DNA of 64,000 nucleotides, taken from NCBI GenBank assembly GCA_022702705.1, contig CM040422.1:33751270-33815269 (forward strand), read 5' to 3'. Below, piece by piece: positions 36,655 through 46,990 of the stretch. A program made the translations under genes and the position numbers. Each line of letters begins with the position of its first letter. Within the stretch, counting starts at the first letter, position 1. The notes under the pieces are model-generated. The model had not been told where the DNA came from and searched no databases. It saw only the letters and a program-made list of their open reading frames with translations. Source of the stretch: Papilionanthe hookeriana x Papilionanthe teres. Its lineage: Eukaryota; Streptophyta; Magnoliopsida; Asparagales; Orchidaceae.

Positions 36655-37520
36655 TCTCAGAGTAATGCGGTGTTGGATGTAAAATTTTTAACCTCAAGAG
36701 TTTGATTTTGATCTATTTCAGTGCAATAGGAAAAGAATCCTAAAGCAGTGCAGTCTTGGATGTAAAATCCTCGACCCAAAAGGTCGAATTTGACGTATTT
36801 CAAAGGCAATAGGAAGAATCCTAGCAAAGGTAGCTTGGATGTAAAATCCTCGACCCAAAAGGTTCGAATTTGATGTATTTCGAAGTGCAACAGAAAGAAT
36901 CCTAAAGCAAGGCAGTCTTGGATGTAAAATCCTCGACCCAAAAGTTCGAATTCGATGTATTTCAGTGCAATAGGAAAGAATCCTAAGCAAGGCAGTCTTA
37001 GATGTAAAATCCTCGACCCAAAAGTTTGAATTTGATGTATTTCAGTGCAACAGAAAGAATCCTAAAGCGATGCATCTGGATGTAAAATCCTAGACCCAAA
37101 AGTTCGAATTCGATGTATTTCAGTGGCAATAGAAATAATCCTAGCAAGCAGCAGTCTTGGATGTAAAATCCTCGACCCAAAAGTTCGAATTTGATGTATT
37201 TCAAAGGCAATAGGAAAGAATCCTAAAGCAGTACGGTCTTGGATGTAAAATCCTCGACCCAAAAGGTTCGAATTCGATGTATTTCAGATGCAATAGGAAA
37301 GAATCCTAAAGCAAGGCAGTCTTGGATGTAAAATCCTCGACCTAAAAGTTCGAATTTGATGTATTTCAAGGCAATAGGAAAGAATCCTAAAGCAAATGCA
37401 GTCTTGGACGTAAAATCCTCGACCCAAAAGTTCGAATTTGATGTATTTCAGGCAATAGGAAAGAATCCTAGCAAGTGCAGTCTTGGATGTAAAATCCTCG
37501 ACCCAAAAGTTTGAATTTGA
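36655..37520. repeat. Array of about eleven 81-bp tandem repeats
   Basis: The phrase GATGTAAAATCCTCGACCC recurs at 36676 (variant), 36759, 36838, 36921, 37001, 37079, 37160, 37242, 37325, 37408 and 37487, at spacings of 78-83 bases. Units also share AGAATCCTAAAGCA and GAATTTGATGTATTTCA. It lies in the 3' untranslated region of F, between the last ORF and the 3' LTR. Such arrays are known in 3' regions of Tat/Ogre elements and can seed satellite DNA. The open frames here repeat LLGRGFYIQD on the minus strand, but frames change between units, so it is not a gene. Confidence 0.93.
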
Positions 37521-37850
37521 TTTGATTGAGACTTGAAATCCGGAAAGATTGAATTCTGAGATTTGGAAGGATGAGTTTGAACTCGATTGAAATTTGATTT
37601 AAGATTTGATTTGAAATTTGGAAGATCAAATTTGAAATTTGATCGAGATTGGATTTGAAATTTGATTGAGAATTTGATTTGTGATTTGAAAAGATCAAAT
37701 TTGAAATTTGATCGAGAGTGGATTTGGAATTTGATTGAGAATTTGATTTGAGATTTGAAAAGATCAAATTTGATTCGGAATTTGGAAAGATTGAATTTGA
37801 AATTTGATTTGAAATTTGGAAGGATGGAATTTGAGATTTGTGTTGATTTC
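37521..37850. repeat. Degenerate GAAATTTGATTT repeats
   Basis: Directly beside the 81-bp array are variants of GATTTGAAATTTGGAAAGAT and GATCAAATTTGAAATTTGAT, in imperfect tandem copies of roughly 25-60 bases. A poly-T run follows at 37931-37949. Part of the variable 3' untranslated region of F. Confidence 0.75.
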
Positions 37851-38186
37851 TTTTACCTTTTAATGATTCAAATTTTATTTTATCGTTTATTTAATGTTCA
37901 TGTGAATTTGGTGTTTGTCATTTTTTAAGATTTTTTTTTTTTTTTTTTTAGGAAAGTTTTCTTTTATTCTTCTTTCTTTATTTCTTTTCTGTTTTTTGTT
38001 CGAAGTTCATTTAACTTTAATGGCGTTTCCCAATCAATTTGCACAAAAGAGGTGAAGGCCAAAAACGTGACATGGTCACTTTCATTCCAATCATGTTGAA
38101 AATACATCATACAACTCGATCTCGGAATACATTTCATACAATCCATGTAGACTCAAAATGGACCGTGTATGATCTTTGTTGGTCCA

Positions 38187-39790
38187 TCAAAAGAAGCATT
38201 TGTCAAAAAATCCATGTCCGAATAAGGGGTACATGGTTAATAACATCACCTTCCAAGCCATCCCCGGCAAGAATGCCGACTGGATGTACGTTGGAGGTGT
38301 GATATTTCCCATGTAACTCACGACTCGTAAGGCCGGAGGTTCTCTAGCTCCGGGTCCGGTCGGAAATGGTAAGGTATCTTGCTCGTCGTCCATTCTCCCG
38401 AAAGTAACCGAGATCCGCTCCACCGGCACTCCCGGTATGCAATGCTTAGCGATATCCGCTCCGTTGCCCTTCGCATCATGACGGAACCCACCGGTAAAGG
38501 TATCTTTACCGGCCCTCGAACTCACCCGGCCTCGTTATCCGGAGGTCGAATCCGAACATGATGTCACACTCGTTCAAGAAAGAGACTGTGCGTAAAGGTC
38601 CGACGAAGTCGTGGTGATCTATATGTGGGGGTATGCGATCACCCCGTTTGAAGATGTTGATAATGCAGCTATTGGGTATGCATCCGCCGCGCACTCTCCA
38701 TGTTATCAATCTTTTTACCATTCTCCCGATGACAAATGGCATCGGATCTACTTGCCTATGACGGAGTATCCCCGGTGGGTTTCCTTTCGTCTTCAACGAA
38801 AGTTGTAGCAAACATCCGCATTGTATTGTGATTCTTCCTTTCCCCGGCATCCATCTCCGGGGTTCCGAGTATGTGTTTTCCCTCATGCGGCCTCGCTCGG
38901 CCCATTCTTTTCGGATCCCGGATACAATCCACGATTTGTCGTTGTTCATACTCCGAGAATACGTCGGTATGTAGCTCGAGGCCCTCTAAGTATGTCGATC
39001 CTTCTTCCTTTAATTCTCTCGAAGTATTCGAAAGTTTTCTTTTCAACATTTTGCATTCTCTCCAGCTCGTATTCCGGAATGATCCGGATGGCGAGGCCTT
39101 GTGACATATTGTGGGATATATGGTTCAATTCCTTCACGTTCCCTCGCATACCTCGGCTCCTCGTGGATGATGCCCGTCGGGACATCCCCCGGGTTGCTTC
39201 GCAACAAGGTCATGCATTATTGGTGGTTCTATCCGGTGGCGTGGTAGCCTTCTTTCTTCCGATCTTCCGGGGATTTCCCCGGTTCTTTCTATTATCCTAG
39301 GAGCCGGCCTTCTTTCTTCGGGTTCCCGGTGAACCGGTGTCCTTGAAATGTGTGTGCCGGCATTAGCAATTGTCTCGTCACGCCGGTCCGCGCCTAGTTT
39401 TGTTAACATCTTACGGATACGGTGATTCTTATTTCTTCGTTGCGTGGCCGCGAGAGTAGCTCTCCGCACTTCTTGAATCTCTCGCGGGCGCGGCGCCGAC
39501 AAGCCTCGCCCTCCGCCGTAGCGACTACGGACTTCATTTTCTTATCTTCTTCGGTGTTTGCTTTTCTTTTCTTGTTGTTGGATTGGTGGCTTGGGCCACC
39601 CACTTTCATCACCGTCTCGCCCGGGTAGTTCTTCTCGGTTAACCGGGACCCGCTCACTTTCCTCGCATCGTAGGCCCGCCGGTGCGAAATCCGAGTCAAT
39701 CTCGATTATCGCTCCATCTTTCACCCTCTTTTCATCGAGTGCAAGGCTTACGCCATTCTTAAAGTTCGAGACCAACCGCCCGTTCGACAT
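38187..39790 (-). pseudogene. AlkB-type dioxygenase ORF (ALKBH9/10-like) carried by element F
   Basis: An extra ORF between integrase and 3' LTR. The ATG at 39790 opens MSNGRLVSNFKNG. About 230 Arg/Lys-rich residues with a KKRK patch follow. An AlkB-like 2-oxoglutarate/Fe(II) dioxygenase domain then fills about 39000-38390: LEGLELHTDVFSEYEQRQIV, then GKGRITIQCGC, then GNPPGILRH and VDPMPF, then PNSCIINIF and RIPPHIDHHDF. It continues with TVSFLNECDIMFG, GNGADIAKHCIPGVP and RISVTF. The Fe ligands are present: H and D of HID (codons at 38625 and 38617) and the distal H (38444-38442). The first Arg of the R-x5-R pair is kept and the second reads Gly. Plant ALKBH9/10 enzymes remove m6A from RNA. 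No introns interrupt the domain, so a captured cDNA is likely. The frame shifts several times, mostly at CAG/CTG-like sites, so intactness is uncertain. Family call strong; activity on RNA is inference. Confidence 0.85.
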
Positions 39791-39989
39791 TTCCCGCGAA
39801 AAGACAAGGAAAAGGATCAGGGGCTGTACTAAGAACAAGAACATTAAGAATATGTTTATTAAAGGTACATTTTTTTATATATATATTTTTTTTTTCAAAT
39901 TTAACAGGAATGAAGTAGGATAAGATCAGGGAATAGATTTTGATTTGAAAAAGAAAACAAGGAAAACGTATTATCATGACTTTATTTAT
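39791..39989 (-). other. AT-rich spacer between integrase and the AlkB ORF
   Basis: About 200 bases with a TATATATATATTTTTTTTTT stretch near 39875-39893. It separates the integrase C-terminus from the ATG at 39790. Whether the AlkB ORF is expressed by its own start, a spliced RNA or as part of Pol cannot be told. Confidence 0.4.
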
Positions 39990-41280
39990 CTTAGCACATT
40001 TTATTATTTTTGGGTTCGGACTCCAATCATAAGTAATTACTTCGCCCGTGTTTCTTAGGGATGAAGAATTCATTCCTTCGAAACATCGAGTAGCGTAATA
40101 CTTTTTCAAGTATCGTCCGTTGATCGGAAGCATATGTCGTTCTCCCCGGCAATTCACTAGCCGGTAGGAACCTCCCCGAGTATACTCGCTTCAACCACAA
40201 ACGGTCCTTCCCAAGTGGGTTCAAATTTTCCTCCTATCTTGCGGTGTGCAAGAATAGGTCTCTTGAGAACGAGAACTAAGTCACCAACTTTGAAGGTTCT
40301 TGGGCGGACCCGCTTTGTCATGGGCTTCGAACCATCTTAGCTTGGTATAGTTCTAAATTCCGTTGTGCTGCAAGTCTTTTCCCTTCTAAGCTTTCTAATT
40401 CTTCGAGTCGTAATTTGGCGTTTTCTTCGTCGTGATCTTGTTTGCAACTCGCAATTCGAGTGAAGGAAGTCGAACCTCTAAAGGTAACATCGCTCGGACC
40501 CGTACACCGGAGCGTAAGGTGTAGCTTCGAGTAGGAGTTCTGAAGGTTGTCCGGTAAGCCCATAAGGCTTCTAACAATTTCTTGTGCCAATTTCTCTTAT
40601 TATCGTCCAAGGTTTTCTTTAAGATTTGAACGAGAGTTTTATTAAAAGCCTCAGTGAGACCGTTTGCTCTTGGGTAGTAAATTGTCGAGTATCGCCGGCC
40701 GATTCCGTGTCTCCCGACAAAATTGTTGATTTGTGTGCTTCGAATGCCGACCCATTATCCGAGATGATCCCGCGCGGCACTCCGAAACGGTAGACAACTT
40801 GGTTCTCGAAAACCGTAGCACGTGGTGTGCTTTCACTTCTCTAGTGGAACCGCTTCCGCCCACTTGGAAAAGTAACTCGTAGCCGCAAGAATGAAGCGAT
40901 GTCCTTTTGAAGATGGTGGTTCTATCGGACCCACTATATCCGTGCCCCAACATTCAAATGGCCACGACGCAATTGTCGGGTGCAGCACATTTGGAGGTCG
41001 GTGTAGAACCACTCCGTGCACTCGGCATTGGTGACGGCTCTCGGCGATTTTCATGCGATCGGTCATCATCGAGGGCCGTAGTACCCTAGTCTTTTAATTT
41101 TCAATTTCATCTTCGGACCCGACCGGTGAGCGCCACGAGTCCCGAATGCACCTCTTTAACAATTTCACGGGCCTCGGACCCGCTTAGGCACCTTAGCCAC
41201 ATTCGATCAAAAGACCTTCCGTACAATGTGTTGTTTATTAATGCGTAAGATAGAGTTCTTTTCGATCCGATGGGCTAGCG
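39990..41280 (-). pseudogene. Integrase of element F
   Basis: Read on the minus strand. The zinc-binding part is at about 41270-41040 (TLYGRSFDRMWLRCLS, then VKEVHSG, and HQCRVHG). The core begins with IASWPFECWGTDIVGPIEPP, carrying the first catalytic Asp. It continues in other frames to GIGRRYSTIYYPRANGLTEA, which carries the Glu, and to NWHKKLLEALWAYRTTFRTP. The C-terminus ends RHMLPINGRYLKKYY near 40090. Several frameshifts interrupt it. One, at 41076-41078, reads CCG where family sequence calls for CCAG (YYWP block). Integrase inserts the element and makes the 5-bp duplication seen here. It may be intact if the CAG/CTG errors are technical. Confidence 0.85.
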
Positions 41281-41910
41281 ACCTATCGTCCGGTAGCTTT
41301 CCTGTTTGCGGAGTAGTCCATCAATGGCCGTCGCCAATCTTCCGTGTTTTCCGTCACCGCTGCAATCGATTCTTTTCCTTTTCTCGATTTGTGTATTGTG
41401 TCTATGTCGAGTCGTGATAGGACTCGACGTCCGTGAACCGACACTTCCACCGATTCATCTTGCAAACGAGCAAATTCTTTTGCTACACAGTACGAAGCAT
41501 CTCGCTAAAGCATTCTCTTTTCCGGGAATTTTGTAGATCGTCACATTTGGAATCCGTTCCAACAACTCGTATGGCATACTCGGAAGTATTGTTCGAGTCT
41601 TGGTTTAAAAATTCCGTATTGTCCGACGATCCGCTCGAATGATTAATCGTGAATCCCCGTAGATGTGGATGTCCGTTATCCCCATTTGAATAGCTAATTC
41701 CAGATCCCGTTATGAGGGCTTCGTATTCGCTTCGTTGTTTGTACACGGCTCGTCAAGTGGTAGGAGTATCTTAACATCCCCCGCTCCGCGTTATGAAGAT
41801 TAGCCCGATTCCCGTCTTACCGGGCACTATCACTTGCGATTCTTCGTCTTTGTGTGCTGAAGATGCTCCGTCGAAATATAATTCCCAACGTCGATCATCG
41901 AGGTTTTCTA
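41281..41910 (-). pseudogene. Second, archaeal-type RNase H domain of element F
   Basis: On the minus strand at about 41895-41790 the block WELYFDGASSAHKDE opens a second RNase H-like domain, with Asp in YFDGASS as the first catalytic acidic residue. GKTGIGLIFI and then YEALITG follow (second acidic residue in the E-A block). DTIHKSRKGKESIAAVTEN lies near the end. A second RNase H between the Pol RNase H and integrase is a diagnostic feature of the Tat lineage of plant Ty3/gypsy elements. Frames change several times within about 600 bases. Confidence 0.78.
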
Positions 41911-42049
41911 GGTTCATTATTTGTTCATCCGGCAAATCGTCATCGAGAGGAGATTCCGCCGCAAAGGGTGTGCCGCGAGAAAGTCCGCTAAGACTTGTCC
42001 CTTTACGGCACGCGAGGCACGAAAGTTATATCGAATTGCAATAATATCA

Positions 42050-42400
42050 TCGACTCATCCGGCAAGTCCGCCGAAAGTGTTGGACGAGTCATCAAGTATT
42101 GCAATGGATTAAACTTCGAGATCGAGGTTAACCTTATGAGAAAGCATGTAGTGCCCGAGCTTTTGAGCGGCGAAGATCAAGGCCAAAAATGCTTTTCAAT
42201 TGCGGGATACCTTACTTCCGTCGGAAGTAAACGACGGCTTAAGTAGTAAAGAGCATTTTCTTTACCCTCATCATCGACCCAGGCTAACAGTGGCTCCGAG
42301 AGAGTCGTCTAAAGTCGCGGTGTAAAGTATCAGCCGGTCTACCCGAGACTCGGGGTCGCTAAGACAGAGAGGTGTCATTAAATATTGTTTAATGTCCTCG
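42050..42400 (-). pseudogene. RNase H of element F
   Basis: On the minus strand GRLILYTATLDDSLGATVSL is followed by DDEGKENALYYLSRRLLPTE and VRYPAIEKH, then LALIFAAQKL and HYMLSHKVNL. These are the Ty3-type RNase H blocks following RT. The domain degrades the RNA of RNA/DNA hybrids during reverse transcription. It is split from RT by frameshifts near 42390. Confidence 0.75.
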
Positions 42401-43180
42401 AAGGCCTTCTCGGCATTTTTCTTCCCAAATAAATTTGGCGTCCTTTTTTACTAGTGCCGAGAAAGGCCGACACCTACCCGATGTGTTCGAGACAAAGCGT
42501 CGAAGATATGCCAGCTTCCGTTGAAAAGATCGTAGTTGTTTTAAGGTTTTGGGAGGCGGCATTTCTAAGATAGCTTTAATCTTTTCCGGATCGATTTCAA
42601 TTCCATGATGTCGGACAACGAATCCTAAGAATTTCCCGGAGGTGACGCCGAAGGCGCATTTTAAGGGATTCATCTTAAGGTTAAATTGTCTTAGTCGTTT
42701 GAAAACAATTCTCAAATCATACAGTTGGTTTTCCTTTACTTTGCTTTTGATGACCACATCGTCCACGTAGCATTCGACTTGATTGTGGATGAGATCATCA
42801 AAAATTCTTTTCATTGCTCTCTGGTAAGTTGCTCCTGCGTTTTTCAGTCCGAATGGCATTACTGTGTAGCAAAATACTCGATCGGCGTTCGAATGCCGTA
42901 AGCTTTTCATCTTCTCGGAGCCATTTTTATCTCGGTTGTATCCTCGAAGATCCATCCATGAATGAGAATATCTCGTGTGTCGAAGCAATGTCGATCATTA
43001 ATTCCGGGATCGGTAGAGGGAATTCATCTTTTGGACATGCCTTGTTTAAATCTCCGAAGTCCACACGAATTCCGATTTGACCATTCTTCTTTCGACCGGC
43101 ACCACATTGGCTAACCAAGTCGGGTATTGTTCTTCACGGACAAATTTAGCGTCTATAAGCTTTTTAACTTCGGCTATGAC
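42389..43180 (-). pseudogene. Reverse transcriptase of element F
   Basis: On the minus strand: VRQGPRRMRLEIEQQVIAEV leads in, then RVDFGDLNKACPKDEFPLPI, then MPFGLKNAGATYQRAM. The catalytic motif is intact (ECYVDDVVIKSK, YVDD codons at 42769-42758), followed by GKFLGFVVRHHGIEIDPEKI and KLAYLRRFVSN. Between about 42960 and 42885 the frame shifts back and forth because three CTG sites read CTCGG or CTCGA on the plus strand (42914, 42931, 42943) and one reads CG (42890). Family sequence requires CTG or CAG at each. The active site and fold blocks are well preserved, so RT may be functional in reality. Confidence 0.88.
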
Positions 43181-44153
43181 TTGTTGTTCGATTTCTAGAC
43201 GCATTCTTCGGGGACCTTGTCTGACTGGAACAGAAGTAGGATCCACTCCTAGCTTATAGACTGCGACCTCTGGAGCTAATCCTGGCATCTCGTCATAATT
43301 CCAAGCAGACGAGTCTTTAAATTCCATTAATAATTTGATTATTTCTTCGGAGTCTTCTTTGTTGAGTAAGGAGCTAACAAAGATAGGCTTAGGCTCTTCG
43401 CTAGTACCTAAGTTAACTTCCGTTAACTCATCTATTGTAGATTTGATTCCTTCTTCGAATTCTGGTGGAGCGTCTCCAATTTGTACATCTTCGAGTTCGT
43501 CTGTAGTTTCCATGCAGTTTTCATTGGATTCGCAAGTGACAACCAAGCAAAATTCAGTATCGTCAACTGATCTTACTGTGCCGAATCCGAGTCCATACTT
43601 TGAATTGGGTGGACGACCGGAGTTATTCCATAACTTTTCAAAATGTTGTGATTGGCCTTTTGTCCATTGTTCGAGGTAAGAAACCACGTTGAATTAAATT
43701 TTGAACACAGGGAGAGTACCACTCAAAAGGTAATTCCATTAATTCTGATGAAGTGACATCTTCGAATTGTAAATTATTTTCAGTTTTGGAGGAAGAAGCA
43801 CCACGGTAGAATTTGATTGGCCTTGCACCGTCGCTACGTACCTCTTTGACCACCATACCCTCGATCTTATTAGAATGGATCGGGGTTAGGGTCATAGTAT
43901 GTACGTAGTGGTTAATCTTCTCGTACATTGATTTGTATTCTTCGTTCTTTTCATCTTCGAGGAGATCTTGTATTGCGGCTTCTTTCGACTTATTGTTGTT
44001 GCTTCTTGCTTCGATTTCCTTTTCTTCTTCGTAACTATCATTCCAATCAACATTGATGGTCGGTTTCCTCCGTCCAACTCGTCCTAACGTCTCTACCACG
44101 ACCTCGTCCCCGGCCTCGACCTCGGATGCGAGTTGTGGAGAAACCTTCACCAT
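43046..44153 (-). pseudogene. Protease-RT linker region of element F pol
   Basis: Two overlapping open stretches on the minus strand (44153-43638 and 43687-43046) join protease to RT. The first is acidic and Lys-rich (DWNDSYEEEKEIEA) and then has MVVKEVRSDGARPIKFYRGA and FEWYSPCVQNLIQRGFLP. The second has NSKYGLGFGTV and the conserved lead-in to RT, SEEIIKLLMEFKDSSAWNYD with EMPGLAPEVAVYKLG. In pea-type Ogre an intron lies between protease and RT. Here coding signal is nearly continuous, so I see no clear intron. One frameshift falls at about 43650-43690. Confidence 0.7.
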
Positions 44154-45013
44154 CTCGCCGCAAGGGAGTGGTGAGTGACTCGTTGGACTAGAACCTCGAG
44201 TTCTTCGTTGTCCCGAACTTTCTTTGCTTCATTTGTTACTGGTATCTCCGGAGAAGATCGTTTTCTTTGGCGGTGCATAATAAGCCGCATCTTCATGGAT
44301 TCCAATCTCATGTACGGAGAATGGTCGCAAGTCGCCTTTGATGCACCGTTCCCCTCCATCGTAGTATTTGATGCACCGTGCGAGATGATGGTACCATCCT
44401 CGTTTTCATGTAACCATGGTCGGCCCAAGAAAGCGTTGAACGACGTTTCTGAATCGATTATATGAAATTTCGCGGTTGTCTTTGCTAAGTCACTGGTCTT
44501 CATCAGTAGCGTTATTGACCCGAGGGCTCTTTCTCCTTTCTGGTTGAATCCTCTTAATAACATTTTGTCTGCTTCGAGCTCGCGAGCATCACTTTCCAAG
44601 TATGCTAGTGTTCGAAGACTCATTATATTGATTGATGCTCCTGGATCCACCAATACTCGGAGAGCGTAAACTTCCCAAATGTAACCGAAATGTACAACGG
44701 TCGGTTGTGATCCGCTCGTCCCAAGTAGTAGGTCATTGTCCGTGAACGTAACGCCTCGTTGTTCCTTTAACGAGCAAACCTCATCTAAGGAATCTCCGGC
44801 CATTCGAGCTAAGCAAATTTCTGGATCAAGTAAGGCTTTGATCAGAGCTTCTCTCATCTCCTTTGATAAGATGAGAGCATCATAAATGCTCAGTTTGGCC
44901 GGTAGTTTCCTAAGATGGGCTAGCACGTTGTAGTCCACTTTGTTCTCATGTGTCTCGACTTCTTCTCGAATGAGTATTTCTTCTGCTGGGGTTGGTTCTT
45001 CTTGAACAACCAC
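44147..45013 (-). CDS. Aspartic protease region of element F polyprotein
   Basis: A clean frame of 288 codons on the minus strand. The N-terminal half (LRKLPAKLSIYDALILSKEM, then REALIKAL) is the conserved pre-protease block of Tat-type elements. The active site is ALRVLVDPGASINIM, with catalytic Asp in DPGAS. GSITLLMKTSDLAKTTAKFH and SFNAFLGRPWLHENEDG follow, the second conserved block (LGRPWLH). Normal CAG and CTG codons are frequent here, unlike in flanking parts. The enzyme would process the Gag-Pol polyprotein. The downstream part (about residues 200-288) is charged and not recognised. Confidence 0.82.
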   Translation of the reverse strand: MVVQEEPTPAEEILIREEVETHENKVDYNVLAHLRKLPAKLSIYDALILSKEMREALIKALLDPEICLARMAGDSLDEVCSLKEQRGVTFTDNDLLLGTSGSQPTVVHFGYIWEVYALRVLVDPGASINIMSLRTLAYLESDARELEADKMLLRGFNQKGERALGSITLLMKTSDLAKTTAKFHIIDSETSFNAFLGRPWLHENEDGTIISHGASNTTMEGNGASKATCDHSPYMRLESMKMRLIMHRQRKRSSPEIPVTNEAKKVRDNEELEVLVQRVTHHSLAARW

Positions 45014-45832
45014 CGCTTTCCTTTGTCTTTTGGACCCATTCTTGGAGGTAGAACTTTTCCACTTCTTAAGTTGACTTCGTAATTTCTTCGAATCTAGTGT
45101 TGAGCTTGTCGGTGTCTCCTCCCGAATCGGAATGACGAGCTCTTCCGGATTATCTTCAAAATCTGAAGGCTCTAACTCTATCGTAACTGGAGCTCCTCGA
45201 AACTCACAGATAGATCCATTGCTTGTTGAACTCTCGTAGCCTCCTTGATGGATGTCTTCTTCGTTATTTTGATTGTCGAGATCGTGTATGATTTAAGAAT
45301 TGTCGTTGATGTCGAAATCGATATCCGGATTGTCGCTAGTTACGTAATCGTTAGAAACAGTCAAAACGTAGCCAACGCCATCACCCTTATCATTATATGA
45401 TCCCACCGAAGTGAGCGAGATAATCATACAAAATCGGAGGTTCGAGGGATTTCTCCCCGAATCGGAAACAACTATCCTAGGATAAGCAGCCCCTAGTCTA
45501 GCCTTAGGAATCTTGGTCCCCTCTTCTTCGTCAATCTTCTTCTTTTCTTCGATCGTCTCTCGTCGAGGTGGTTCTTCTATCGCAAGTGATAAGTACCGGC
45601 TTAACGGGTTTCGAACTCGAATTGAAGCTCGCACCGAAGCGGTTCGGATGTCGTCTAAAATCTTCTTCGAAGACCTCGTCCAGGCGGTAGTCCATCCATC
45701 GTCGATTGCATAGGGATCTATTGGAATGACGGGATCGGCTGAGATAACATTGACGGAACCTCCTTTCGGGGTTCCTTCATGTACTCCTTCGGGATTGTTA
45801 TATTTCCTTTCCGAAGGTTGTCGTTGAGCCAA
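45014..45832 (-). pseudogene. Gag-protease linker of element F
   Basis: On the minus strand a 179-codon frame (45832-45293) includes GSVNVISADPVIPIDPYAID, then GWTTAWTRSSKKIL, then ASIRVRNPLSRYLSLAIEEP and an acidic Lys-rich stretch. It corresponds to the spacer after the gag zinc-knuckle region in Tat/Ogre polyproteins. No enzyme domain is visible. It overlaps the end of gag by about 115 bases in another frame, which probably reflects a frameshift rather than a real gene overlap. Confidence 0.55.
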
Positions 45833-46990
45833 CTTTTAAAGGTAATGCAATCTTCTATCTTGTGCCCAAGCATCCGATGGTAGGGGCAAAAGTTGGGATC
45901 ACCGTTCTTGTTGACTTCCTCTGGTCTTTTAGGTTCTGGCAGCTGGAAATCTGGAGTCTTCATTAGGCTACGGAACATCTTCGGTACTGCTTCATTTTTG
46001 AGCGGATATTCTCTGCTCAGAAGCTCCCTTAATGTACGTTGCGGACGGGACGGTTGTTCATCCTGCGGAGACGACTGATAGCTGGACCGGGGTTGTTGGT
46101 AATTCTGTTGTGGTTGCTGTGGCCGTTCTGGTGGTATTTGCATCGGTTGCTTGCCTTTGTCAACTGCTGCAATGATCCCGGATTTCTTTTCGAAGGTCTT
46201 CACCGGCTTCGCTTGTCCGTCTTGTCGGCAGAAACTTAATTGCTTCGCCTCTTCTTGCAAGCTTCCGGCCTTGCTTAACAACTTCTCGAAAGTCTTAATA
46301 GTGAATCCTTTGAGGAGAAGTGCTATCGGGCCGTGAATGCTTTTAAGCAAGATGCCGACCGCATGTTGTTCTTGCAGCTTGTGGTTCACACTTCATGCTC
46401 AAGTTTCTCCATCGAAGTATGTAATCCACCAAAGTTTCATTCGGCCTTTGTTTCTCTACCACTAAATCACCTATAGTGATGTGGTGCCGAGCTCCGGCAA
46501 ATCACTTGATGAAGAGGCTCTCTAGCTGCGAGAATGTCTTCACCGAACCGTTGAGTAATTCGCGTACCGGTCGAAAGTGATTCCCGACGGACCGCCGACG
46601 AACCGTCGGAAGAGTAACGCATCGCTCCCGCCGCATTGAAACAACCGGCACAAAAGTGTGCAACATGCTCGTCGGGGGTTCCTGGCTCCGTCGAAGGTCT
46701 TAAACGAGAGGTGGTACGAAGCCTTTCGGGTAGTGGACAGCGTCGAATTCTTCTGGGTAAGGTCTACCCGTCCGAATGGATGTCCCGTTCTTCGATTGTG
46801 CTTAGGCTTCTCGCACCTGCTGTTCTACTAAATTCTTGATATCCTTATCAGGGATCATACTTTGTGTTGTATCCTTTTTTAGCTGGTCATCCCCATTGAC
46901 GGATGTAATCTCCTTTCCTCCGTCTATAATGTGAATGACTTCGGGGGTGTCTCTCTATGTGGTTGTACTTGACTGCGGAGAGTGGCCGCA
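45718..46990 (-). pseudogene. gag: Gag of element F
   Basis: On the minus strand the gag core starts with GRPYPEEFDAVHYPKGFVPP near 46770. It continues with NGSVKTFSQLESLFIKWFAG and ARHHITIGDLVVEKQRPNET, then LVDYILRWRNLSMKCE. A 223-codon frame (46389-45718) carries FEKLLSKAGSLQEEAKQL, a Pro/Gln-rich hinge and CPYHRMLGHKIEDC, a C-x2-H-x4-H-x4-C zinc-knuckle-like motif typical of Tat/Ogre gag. Element E has the same gag start at 63690-64000 in an almost uninterrupted frame. Comparing the two shows that 8 of 9 CAG/CTG sites of E read as CG-containing words in F between 46562 and 46720, which creates the frameshifts here. Confidence 0.82.

Noticed and set aside
36657..37262. Several minus-strand open frames repeating LLGRGFYIQD, as a repetitive protein
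   Set aside because: They lie wholly in the 81-bp tandem array. Unit lengths vary from 78 to 83, so frames change from unit to unit, and no start or domain is shared.
36655..37520. CRISPR-like array
   Set aside because: Units are about 81 bases of near-continuous similarity with no unique spacers, and the setting is a plant retrotransposon.
38187..39790. AlkB ORF as an ordinary host gene or a lone retrogene that fell into F
   Set aside because: It sits in the sense direction between integrase and the 3' repeats, without introns, poly-A tail or target duplication of its own that I can see. Not excluded until other copies are checked.
38611..39923. Plus-strand frames opposite the AlkB ORF, the longest at 38821-39300
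   Set aside because: They are shadows of the minus-strand coding sequence. The family match is clearly on the minus strand.
41226..43679. Plus-strand frames opposite RT, RNase H and integrase of F
   Set aside because: Shadows of pol in the antisense frames; no domain.
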